Shown here: one piece after another, positions 1-5,185 of the stretch | Layout of the letters: each line of letters begins with the position of its first letter | How positions within the stretch are numbered: the first letter of the stretch is position 1 | Assembly: GCA_031258615.1 (NCBI GenBank) | Contig: JAIRMP010000202.1 | Coordinates: forward strand, 1 to 12,324 | Direction: 5' to 3' | DNA from: Spirochaetaceae bacterium | Lineage (GTDB): Bacteria > Spirochaetota > Spirochaetia > Treponematales > Breznakiellaceae | DNA length: 12,324 bases | Translations under genes and position numbers: made by a program | Notes under the pieces: model-generated | Seen by the model: only the letters and a program-made list of their open reading frames with translations | Told to the model about the DNA's origin: nothing | Databases searched by the model: none

Positions 1-1
1 T

Positions 2-466
2 TTATTTCCCAATGACGGCTATAAAACGGATACGGAATTTCAAAACGATTGTTTGATTTTCACGTTATTTCACGGCCAAAACCGCATATCTTGCGCGGAC
101 GGCGTAAACCACTGGATACATTTTACCGAACAGGAAGTAGACGCAAGAGAAAAATTTGATTCCAATTTTATGAGTAAGTATATCAAGGGAAAAACGTTTA
201 GCAATGAGGCAGATTCCGTATTAAAAGCTGGTTTGGAATTGTGGAAATATTACCACGCGAAAACCAAAGGTAACAATACCGTCTCCGTAAACGCTTCTTT
301 CTACAACATTCGGGAATATTTTCAAGGACGTTCATCTAACGGCAAAATGAACAATAAATCCACAGACGAAACATACAACAAAATAATTAAAACATTACGG
401 AATAATGTAAAACTATTAGCACAAAAAATAGAACCTAAAATTTATGAATACGGGTTTTTGAAATGA
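2..466 (+). CDS. 3' end of a probable adenine-methylase-like restriction-modification protein (5' end outside window)
   Basis: The frame is open from the left edge to a TGA at 464-466, so this is the C-terminal part (about 154 residues) of a longer protein; an internal TTG at 53 is not needed as a start. Visible landmarks are FPNDGY at the edge, GVNHWIHFTEQEVDAREKF, an ELWKYYH segment, NASFYNIREYFQGR, GKMNNKS and the terminal KIEPKIYEYGFLK. From memory, this tail resembles large N6-adenine DNA methyltransferase or Eco57I-like restriction-modification proteins. The catalytic domain (NPPY-type motif) would lie upstream and is not seen here, so the function is inferred. The gene is clearly more AT-rich than its neighbours, which fits horizontal acquisition as expected for restriction genes. 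It converges on mobA with only 9 bp between the stops and no obvious terminator. Confidence 0.6.
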   Translation, partial: LFPNDGYKTDTEFQNDCLIFTLFHGQNRISCADGVNHWIHFTEQEVDAREKFDSNFMSKYIKGKTFSNEADSVLKAGLELWKYYHAKTKGNNTVSVNASFYNIREYFQGRSSNGKMNNKSTDETYNKIIKTLRNNVKLLAQKIEPKIYEYGFLK

Positions 467-475
467 GCTATTCCG

Positions 476-1096
476 TCAGGCCCTGATCGCCTTCTCCGCG
501 TCCGCCAGATCGGCGTCATAGTTGATGTTAAAGAAGAGGCTGCCGGCGTCCGGGAACTGTTTTAGCTCATCCGGCTCGACAACACAAAGACGCAGGTTTT
601 TTAGCGCCGGCAGCACCTTGTAAACGCCGCTCTCCAGCGCGTCCCGGACAGCGCCTACGCAGGATTTTCCCCACAGCGCGTTGAACGGTTCAAGAAAGGC
701 CCCGTTCCGCGCGACACAGGCGTCGAAGGGGCCGCCGCGTTCAATTTTATTTTTTATAAAGGCGATGTAGGCGGGCGATACGAAAGGCATATCGCAGGCA
801 ATAACGTACAGATATTCACTGCCGCATCTCCGCAGTCCCTGGTATATGCCGGCAAGCGGCCCCGCGCCCAGTTCGTCAGGCAGCACGGTCACATTTTCAC
901 ACTCAAATCCGTTGTTTGACGAAACGATGATTTCATCAAAAATGCCGCGCAACCGTTTTACCAGACCCGTCATCACGCTGCCGCCGTTCAGTACAAGCTT
1001 CTTTTTGTCGTAACCCATGCGCGTACCCTTCCCGCCGGCAAGTATCAACGCGCTGCCAAAGACCGGATTTCCATGCGTCTGTCCCATAACAATCAC
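476..1096 (-). CDS. mobA: Molybdenum cofactor guanylyltransferase MobA
   Basis: This is a cytoplasmic nucleotidyltransferase that joins GMP from GTP to molybdopterin, making the MGD cofactor of DMSO-reductase-family Mo/W enzymes. The 206-residue length is normal. The N-terminus carries the GTP-binding loop LAGGKGTRMG (residues 19-28), followed by the lysine cluster DKKKL (30-34). GPLAGIYQGL is at 79-88, the metal-site ACDMPFV at 100-106, EPFNALW at 136-142 and FFNINYDADL near the C-terminus (the family's NIN-T/Y-P/D-D region). The called start is GTG; an in-frame ATG three codons later is an equally good choice, and neither has a clear Shine-Dalgarno. The gene follows iorB on the same strand with a 74-bp gap, so it is probably the last gene of an ior operon. 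Indolepyruvate oxidoreductase itself needs no molybdenum, so the linkage hints at a Mo/W aldehyde or other oxidoreductase elsewhere. The family call is confident; the operon membership is inferred. Confidence 0.9.
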   Translation of the reverse strand: MIVMGQTHGNPVFGSALILAGGKGTRMGYDKKKLVLNGGSVMTGLVKRLRGIFDEIIVSSNNGFECENVTVLPDELGAGPLAGIYQGLRRCGSEYLYVIACDMPFVSPAYIAFIKNKIERGGPFDACVARNGAFLEPFNALWGKSCVGAVRDALESGVYKVLPALKNLRLCVVEPDELKQFPDAGSLFFNINYDADLADAEKAIRA

Positions 1097-1170
1097 GTAA
1101 AATGACGAGGGTGGCCGCCGCGCTTGGAGCGAAAAATCTCTACCCGGCGCGGGCCGCCGCCCTGAAAAAA

Positions 1171-1746
1171 CTACGCGGCAAAGTCTTCAGAGCGCTTCCT
1201 TCCCGCCCTGAACGCCTCAATGTTGAGGGCAGGCTCGCGTTCAGCGAAAAGCTCCGCTATCGCGTCCTCCAGAACTTCGGGTTTAACGGGCAGGAAGGGC
1301 GAGGCTGCCCCGACAATCACCATATTTACCGCGCGGGCCAGCCCCGCCTCCTTTGCCAACGCGCCGGCGTCAACCAGGCGGAAACGGGGAAGCGACCGCA
1401 CCGCGCCGTAAACATCGTCGAGCGGCGGGTAATCGCGTATGTTAAGGACAGGCGCCGAAGCGCTCACCAGCGCGCCTTCCGGCGAAAGCCAGTCCGTGTA
1501 ACGCAAACCCTCAAGCGGCTCCATCGAGATAACAAGGGCGGCCCGGCCTTTCGGCACAAGATCGGAGTGTATCGCCCCGGCGCTTATACGCAGATGTGAA
1601 AGCACTGCCCCACCCCGCTGCGCCATCCCGTGCACCTCGCTCTGCCGCGCGGCAAGCCCCGCCTTCACCGCGGCGGAAGCTATCACAGCCGCGATGGAAA
1701 GCACCCCCTGCCCGCCAACTCCCGCCAAAATCATATCCATCTTCAT
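1171..1746 (-). CDS. iorB: Indolepyruvate:ferredoxin oxidoreductase, beta (gamma-domain) subunit
   Basis: This is the small subunit of the TPP-dependent enzyme that converts aryl pyruvates from transaminated Trp, Phe and Tyr to aryl-acetyl-CoA while reducing ferredoxin. It corresponds to the gamma domain of pyruvate:ferredoxin oxidoreductase. Starting at the ATG at 1744-1746 gives 191 residues, normal for IorB, with the family N-terminus MILAGVGGQGVLS (GVGGQG at residues 9-14) and the SEVHGMAQRGG block at about 37-47. The frame stays open upstream to 1812, but that extension (MCRKRFGKLRPR...) is unlike the family, and the ATG at 1746 has a GAGGA seven bases upstream. The gene lies 77 bp downstream of iorA on the same strand, in the usual A-B order. 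The C-terminal part is ordinary and shows no cysteine cluster, as expected. The IorB assignment is strong. Confidence 0.9.
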   Translation of the reverse strand: MKMDMILAGVGGQGVLSIAAVIASAAVKAGLAARQSEVHGMAQRGGAVLSHLRISAGAIHSDLVPKGRAALVISMEPLEGLRYTDWLSPEGALVSASAPVLNIRDYPPLDDVYGAVRSLPRFRLVDAGALAKEAGLARAVNMVIVGAASPFLPVKPEVLEDAIAELFAEREPALNIEAFRAGRKRSEDFAA

Positions 1747-1753
1747 ATTCAAA

Positions 1754-1758
1754 TCCTC
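1754..1758 (-). promoter_or_regulatory. Shine-Dalgarno of iorB
   Basis: On the minus strand GAGGA lies seven bases before the ATG at 1746. It decides the start of iorB against the longer open frame that begins at 1812. Confidence 0.7.
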
Positions 1759-1823
1759 ACGATAAATCCATAGTAAACGGGGGCGCAATTTCCCAAACCG
1801 TTTTCGGCACATCGCGCAAGCCG

Positions 1824-3446
1824 CTATCGCGACTTGCGGCGTATGCTTTCAAGACACTCACGCCTGAATACCACCACGGAAAGCCCGCGGTACTCTATCT
1901 CGGCGGCAAGACGCGCCGCGTTTGCTTCCAGGTTTTTGGGCAGCGGCTCAAGCTCAACAATATGGGCGTCCTCGACACCGAGGCCGAGGAGGAGCGGACG
2001 GAGCCGCGCCGAAGGCAGCGCCGTCACCTGGCAGCCGGTCATCGCCACGGTAGAATTGTCAAGGATCACGACCGTTACCGGCGCGTTGAAGGAAACAGCG
2101 TCTACCATAGCCGTCAGACCGGAGTGAAGGAAGGTTGAGTCTCCTATCACGGCGACCGCCGCCCTGATCCCGGCCTCCGCCGCGCCCCGCGCCATGCTTA
2201 TCGAAGCGCCCATGCAGACAATCGACTCAATCGCCGAATGAGGCGGCGAAGCGCCGAGCGAATAGCAGCCTATGTCGGAGAGGACAGCCCTTTCCTCCGC
2301 GCCGTAACCGGCCATCGCCGCGTTGATCGCCGCGTAACTGTCCGCGTGCGGACAACCCTTGCATAACTGGGGCGGACGGGCAGGCAGCTTTAGGCCTACA
2401 GGCGGAACGCCCCGCGCGGGCGGCAGACCGAGCGCGGGACGCACATTGTCCGGGTCAAGCTCCCCGGTACGCGGCAGTTTCCCGTTCAGTTTACCGTCAA
2501 TCTCAACCGCGGACGGCAGAAGCCCGCGCAGCTTAGCCTCGATAAAGGGCTGCCCCTCCTCTATAACGAGAATCCTTTTCGCGTTTTCGCAGAGCTTCCG
2601 TATTGAATCGACCGGAAGCGGGTAGGCCGCTATGTGAAGCCGCGCCGGCGGCGGCGCTCCGCGCTCCGCTTTCGCCTTTTCCTCAAGCTCCGCAAGGTTT
2701 TCATCGTAGTAGTTGCCGCCCAAACCGGCGGTGATCACGGCAAAAGAGGCGTCGCGTCCTGAGATCTCAAGTTTATTCGCGCCGTGCGCCTCGGACCATT
2801 CCAACAGGGATGAGTTTTTTTCGATTAACGAGGCATAGTTCCGGCGGGCGAGGGCTGGCAGCAGCATCCATTCGCTGGAGTCGCGCACGCGTTCCGGCAG
2901 GGCGGACGGGAGCGGGGGACTGGTCTCTATAGCGGAACGGGCATGGGAAAGCCGCGTAACAAGCCTGAGGAGAACGGGAATGTGGTACCGCTCGGACAAC
3001 TCAAACGCTTCCCGCGCCATATCGTACGCTTCCTGCTGACTGCGGGGCTCAAGACAGGGCGTGAGCGCGAAGTCGGCATAAAAACGCGAATCCTGCTCGT
3101 TCTGGGAACTGTGCATCCCCGGATCGTCCGCGACCGCGATCACCAGACCGCCCTTTATCCCCAACAGCGCCCCGTTGATGAACGGGTCCGCAGCCACGTT
3201 AAGCCCGACGTGTTTCATAGTTACCAGCGCGCGCCGCCCGGCGAAGGAGGCGCCCAGCGCCCCCTCCAGCGCCGTCTTTTCGTTCACGCACCAGCGCGCC
3301 ACGGGCTTACCGCCGCGCTCAAACCTGTCGAGCAGGAATTCCATTATCTCTGTCGACGGCGTCCCCGGATAGCCGTAACAGGCAAAAAGCCCCGCGTCCA
3401 GCGCCCCTAGCGCCAGCGCCTCGTCCCCTAAAACTATTGTTCGCAT
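1824..3446 (-). CDS. iorA: Indolepyruvate:ferredoxin oxidoreductase, alpha subunit, lacking the C-terminal ferredoxin domain
   Basis: This is the large catalytic subunit (540 residues from the ATG at 3446) of the oxidoreductase described under iorB. Residues below are counted from that ATG. Recognisable parts are the pyrimidine-binding domain with YGYPGTPSTEI at about 24-34, EKTALEGALGASFAGRRA and KHVGLNVAADP at about 56-88, CKGCPH at 362-367, and the TPP/Mg site starting IGDSTFLHSG at about 434 and ending VVILDNSTVAMTG near 471. Family members normally continue into a 2x[4Fe-4S] ferredoxin domain with eight clustered cysteines. Here the protein ends RRECLESIRRKSR at a TAG with only one cysteine, and neither readthrough nor the other frames before iorB restores the motif. 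A GTG at 3461 would add five residues; ATG is preferred, though no Shine-Dalgarno is visible for either. The identity is confident, the missing domain is seen directly, and its consequence for electron transfer is inference. Confidence 0.9.
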   Translation of the reverse strand: MRTIVLGDEALALGALDAGLFACYGYPGTPSTEIMEFLLDRFERGGKPVARWCVNEKTALEGALGASFAGRRALVTMKHVGLNVAADPFINGALLGIKGGLVIAVADDPGMHSSQNEQDSRFYADFALTPCLEPRSQQEAYDMAREAFELSERYHIPVLLRLVTRLSHARSAIETSPPLPSALPERVRDSSEWMLLPALARRNYASLIEKNSSLLEWSEAHGANKLEISGRDASFAVITAGLGGNYYDENLAELEEKAKAERGAPPPARLHIAAYPLPVDSIRKLCENAKRILVIEEGQPFIEAKLRGLLPSAVEIDGKLNGKLPRTGELDPDNVRPALGLPPARGVPPVGLKLPARPPQLCKGCPHADSYAAINAAMAGYGAEERAVLSDIGCYSLGASPPHSAIESIVCMGASISMARGAAEAGIRAAVAVIGDSTFLHSGLTAMVDAVSFNAPVTVVILDNSTVAMTGCQVTALPSARLRPLLLGLGVEDAHIVELEPLPKNLEANAARLAAEIEYRGLSVVVFRRECLESIRRKSR

Positions 3447-3452
3447 ACACAA

Positions 3453-3502
3453 CTGTAACACAACGATTAGGCGGTTAGCAATGCATGAAAGCGGTGTTAC
3501 AG
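3453..3502. promoter_or_regulatory. Widely spaced inverted repeat in the iorA 5' region (candidate operator pair)
   Basis: CTGTAACAC at 3453-3461 and its exact reverse complement GTGTTACAG at 3494-3502 are separated by 32 bases. Their centres are 41 bp apart, close to four helical turns, and each is itself a TGT-N-ACA mini-palindrome. The near copy begins six bases upstream of the iorA ATG, so a bound protein or a folded leader could block initiation. No promoter close to consensus is evident here. The sequence match is seen; the regulatory role is inferred. Confidence 0.35.
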
Positions 3503-3515
3503 AATGAACGCATAG

Positions 3516-3677
3516 AATCGCCTGCCGCCTGACCGCTCCGTCGCGGAAACGTGGCTGCTGCCCCCCCCCCCCCCCGCGGAATTAAAAAAAGCTGCCATTA
3601 CTGGCGTTGATCTTGATACAAAAGCGTTACTTGACCACGGTTTAACCGCCAAACTTGCGGTTGGGTACAAGTTCTAG
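3516..3677 (+). pseudogene. C-terminal remnant of a probable outer-membrane beta-barrel protein gene
   Basis: After a TAG at 3513-3515 the plus strand is open to a TAG at 3675-3677 with no start codon. The last part reads AELKKAAITGVDLDTKALL and then DHGLTAKLAVGYKF. It ends in alternating hydrophobic residues and a terminal aromatic, the usual signature of the last strand of an outer-membrane barrel recognised by BamA. A perfect-stem terminator follows 29 bases later, as expected for a genuine gene end. The first part is interrupted by 15 consecutive Cs (five Pro codons in this frame), and the bases before it (NRLPPDRSVAETW) do not look barrel-like. The body of the gene should lie upstream, but the iorA leader is there instead. 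It is therefore a truncated gene, a rearrangement scar, or an assembly join at the C run. The barrel identity rests only on the C-terminal pattern. Confidence 0.45.
3561..3575. repeat. Homopolymer of 15 C
   Basis: Fifteen uninterrupted Cs lie within the OMP-like remnant. Tracts of this length slip during replication and in treponemes and other host-associated bacteria can switch surface-protein genes. At 15 the remnant frame stays open across the tract, but there is no start codon upstream, so no functional switch can be claimed. It could also mark an error-prone assembly position. Confidence 0.9.
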
Positions 3678-3706
3678 CCGGACGGTCGGCTTGTGGGTTT
3701 TCTCTG

Positions 3707-3746
3707 ACGGCATGGCGGAAAAGATTTTCCGCCATGCCGTTGTTTT
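3707..3746 (+). terminator. Rho-independent terminator after the OMP-like remnant
   Basis: A perfect 16-bp inverted repeat has arms at 3707-3722 (ACGGCATGGCGGAAAA) and 3725-3740, with the A/T-rich top forming the loop. TGTTTT follows at 3741-3746. The T-run is only on the plus-strand side, so it serves the gene ending at 3677. Confidence 0.8.
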
Positions 3747-3752
3747 CTGCTC

Positions 3753-3815
3753 ACAAACATCCTGTTTGTTCGCTCCGGGCCGTGGCTCAGTCCTGGCGGC
3801 GCCATCCGTGGCGCC
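3753..3815. repeat. Two short perfect palindromes
   Basis: ACAAACA-TCC-TGTTTGT lies at 3753-3769 and GGCGCCA-TCCG-TGGCGCC at 3798-3815. They have similar TCC-type loops and no T-run, so they look like small extragenic palindromes rather than terminators. Similar tight hairpins occur elsewhere in the window (11658-11692, 12162-12207). Confidence 0.5.
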
Positions 3816-3882
3816 TATTCCTCCCACAGGTCGGCGGACTGAACCTTTCGATTCCCCTTTTCTACCGGATAAATATTGAATC

Positions 3883-3955
3883 AGCCAAGGAGGGGAATCG
3901 AACCCCTGACCTGCGCATTACGAGTGCGCTGCTCTGCCGACTGAGCCACCTTGGC
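3883..3955 (-). tRNA. tRNA-Thr (anticodon CGT)
   Basis: Read on the minus strand, all cloverleaf parts pair. The acceptor is GCCAAGG/CCTTGGC, the D stem GCTC/GAGC, the anticodon stem GCGCA/TGCGC around the loop CTCGTAA, and the T arm AGGGG-TTCGATT-CCCCT. The discriminator is T and CCA is not encoded. Anticodon CGT reads ACG (Thr). Length is 73 nt. It is a single-gene unit with its own promoter immediately upstream. Confidence 0.95.
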
Positions 3956-3964
3956 ATTTGATTC

Positions 3965-3993
3965 ACTATAACGACCCTGCTTCAGTTTTGCAA
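3965..3993 (-). promoter_or_regulatory. Sigma-70-type promoter of tRNA-Thr
   Basis: On the minus strand TTGCAA (3988-3993), a 17-bp spacer and TATAGT (3965-3970) lie nine bases before the tRNA 5' end. The -10 matches consensus in five of six positions and the -35 in four of six. Confidence 0.75.
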
Positions 3994-4331
3994 TACGTAC
4001 TTACGAGCGTAGTTTGCCCCATAAAAAAGTCGCCGAAAAGAGCCCATACCTCACATTGAAACGTCAACTTATTGACGCTGTTACCAAAATTATTATGAGG
4101 ATGCCGAAACCTCTGCTCCGCCCCACCCCACTCCACCGGTCGGAGCCGCTGAAACCGCGCCGCCGCCGATTCGCCGGATTTATCAAAAGGCTATTTTTCA
4201 ACGTGGACAAATTCAGCGATTTAGGCTAATTCTTTCCCGATCAGTTGATAGATAATTTCCGCCGGTGTTTTCTTTAACGATAGACACCAAGTGATGACGC
4301 GGGATGGACCGGTTGTGGTTTTTGCGGCGTG
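3994..4331. other. Stretch without a convincing gene, with a possible decayed coding remnant
   Basis: No well-supported gene is present. A plus-strand open frame at 4014-4229 starts at TTG, has no ribosome site and shows no family features. On the minus strand, just downstream of brnA (about 4216-4336), one frame gives NHNRSIPRHHLVSIVKENT and the next frame continues TPAEIIYQLIGKELA to a TAA. The two join smoothly if one base is skipped near 4266. That looks like a short broken gene end. The PRH piece faintly recalls HicA-type toxins, but this is too weak for a name. Confidence 0.3.
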
Positions 4332-4622
4332 TTACCTGACGGACGCTATTCTGGACAGTTTCATTACTTCCCGCAGAATGGTATTGATACGGGATTGATA
4401 ATCCTTTCCTATCCACGCCGCTACATCACTGTCCAGGTCTATTTCCATCCGGTTCCGTTTTTTAGCGGGCTTGAGTTTTTCCGCCAAAACGAACCCGGAA
4501 AAATCATTTACTTCGGGAATATCCGAATAGTCGATATCTTCATCGGACATAGCCGCAACCTTTGTCCGTTCTTCCTGAGTCACTTCCGGTAAATTATCAA
4601 GGTCATACCTAACCATAGTCAT
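4332..4622 (-). CDS. brnA: BrnA-family antitoxin
   Basis: This 96-residue protein is the antitoxin partner of BrnT. Its N-terminal half is acidic and probably flexible (VAAMSDEDIDYSDIPEV, about residues 22-38), as expected for the toxin-binding part. The C-terminal half has the ribbon-helix-helix pattern with RMEIDLDSDVAAWIG followed by YQSRINTILREVM (about 58-86), which dimerises and binds the operon's own promoter. The start overlaps the last 14 bases of brnT, so the two are translationally coupled, and GGGAGAG lies eight bases before the ATG. Toxin-first order is the normal arrangement for this family. The tail KLSRIASVR is short and ordinary. The family call is confident. Confidence 0.88.
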   Translation of the reverse strand: MTMVRYDLDNLPEVTQEERTKVAAMSDEDIDYSDIPEVNDFSGFVLAEKLKPAKKRNRMEIDLDSDVAAWIGKDYQSRINTILREVMKLSRIASVR

Positions 4623-4884
4623 AGGCTTTTCTCTCCCGTTTGTTGGCTTTTCTTGCCGTAATAATTCTTATTTCATCCTCGTTAGATTCGGTTTCCACCA
4701 CGAATACTACAACTTCGTCATCAGTTTTCCCGATATGTATATAGCGGTCTTCCTCGCTGCTGTGGATAACATCGTAACAAACAAGCCGGTGGTCATCATG
4801 AAAAACCTCTGCCGCATAGGAAAAACTGATGTTATGTTTTCTGATATTTTCTTTCTCTTTATCCAAATCCCAAGTTACATTCAT
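4609..4884 (-). CDS. brnT: BrnT-family ribonuclease toxin
   Basis: This 91-residue protein is a type II toxin with a RelE-like fold that cleaves RNA and stops translation when not held by BrnA. Family landmarks are the N-terminal TWDLDKEKENIRKHNISFSY (residues 4-23), the VFHDDHR segment (about 27-33), DRYIHIG (about 46-52), the VVVFVVETES strand, and the C-terminal IRIITARKANKRERKAY (about 72-88), whose Arg/Lys residues belong to the basic catalytic face. Length is typical, and nothing is truncated, so the toxin looks active. It is the first gene of the brnTA operon, with a strong promoter and a leader of only about 15 nt. No clear Shine-Dalgarno precedes its ATG, which would keep toxin translation low relative to brnA. 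The identity is confident; activity is inferred. Confidence 0.9.
   Translation of the reverse strand: MNVTWDLDKEKENIRKHNISFSYAAEVFHDDHRLVCYDVIHSSEEDRYIHIGKTDDEVVVFVVETESNEDEIRIITARKANKRERKAYDYG
4631..4637 (-). promoter_or_regulatory. Shine-Dalgarno of brnA inside brnT
   Basis: GGGAGAG on the minus strand lies eight bases upstream of the ATG at 4622. It favours that ATG over the one two codons later and lies within the last codons of brnT. Confidence 0.6.
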
Positions 4885-4905
4885 ATCAGAATTTCTATGT
4901 TTATC

Positions 4906-4934
4906 AGTGTAATCCCAAAAGCCACCCTTGTCAA
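4906..4934 (-). promoter_or_regulatory. Promoter of the brnTA operon
   Basis: On the minus strand a perfect TTGACA (4929-4934) is followed by a 17-bp spacer and TACACT (4906-4911), with the brnT ATG 21 bases further on. This is the best sigma-70 match in the window. BrnA-family antitoxins repress their own promoters, so an operator should overlap it. Confidence 0.8.
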
Positions 4935-4936
4935 TA

Positions 4937-4966
4937 CGTCGTAGTTCGGGGTGTTGTAGTTCGGGG
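4937..4966 (-). promoter_or_regulatory. Two tandem 15-bp repeats abutting the brnTA -35 box
   Basis: On the minus strand CCCCGAACTACAACA (4952-4966) is followed directly by CCCCGAACTACGACG (4937-4951), identical at 13 of 15 positions, and the TTGACA begins two bases later. The position suits a regulator site, but the 15-bp period is not a whole number of helical turns. The repeats may instead be the edge of the dispersed palindromic repeat that lies immediately upstream. Confidence 0.4.
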
Positions 4967-5046
4967 CGGCAACCGCGGAGCGGTTTAGCAAAAGCTGCGC
5001 CGTTGCCTTGGAGTTTGCCAAGGACGCTGGCTTACCGCAAACTCCT
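4967..5046 (-). repeat. Dispersed palindromic repeat, copy 1
   Basis: This element carries two modules also found at 11.66-11.74 kb and 12.16-12.21 kb. One is AACCGC-GGA-GCGGTT at 4971-4985. The other is the outer palindrome GGAGTTTGC (5010-5018) / GCAAACTCC (5037-5045) with an 18-nt loop. Read on the minus strand the module order matches the 12.16-kb copy, including the shared string AACCGCTCCGCGGTTGCCGC. The rest of the gap to 5185 holds a run of seven G (5058-5064) and a weak hairpin just past the macroglobulin stop (5157-5182), and no gene. Confidence 0.65.
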
Positions 5047-5185
5047 ATCGTTGTTTTGGGGGGGTGGGCGTGCGGACGCGGAGAAAGCAGCGGGAGACAA
5101 GCATGAAACGGCATATCGCCGGTATACCGCAAGCAAGCGCGCCTGTTTAGGCAGCGTCTGTTTGCGGCGGCGAGCGAACAGAAGT

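Noticed and set aside
3847..3902. TTCGATTCCCCT on the plus strand at 3847-3858 matches the tRNA T arm (inverted copy at 3891-3902), a possible attachment-site scar
   Set aside because: It is only 12 nt, inverted relative to the tRNA, and there is no integrase gene nearby.
3734..3961. Plus-strand open frame ending in EGNRTPDLRITSALLCRLS
   Set aside because: This is the well-known artefact of translating the antisense strand of tRNA-Thr.
4014..4229. 71-codon plus-strand open frame
   Set aside because: It has a TTG start, no ribosome site and no recognisable domain; it was left as non-coding.
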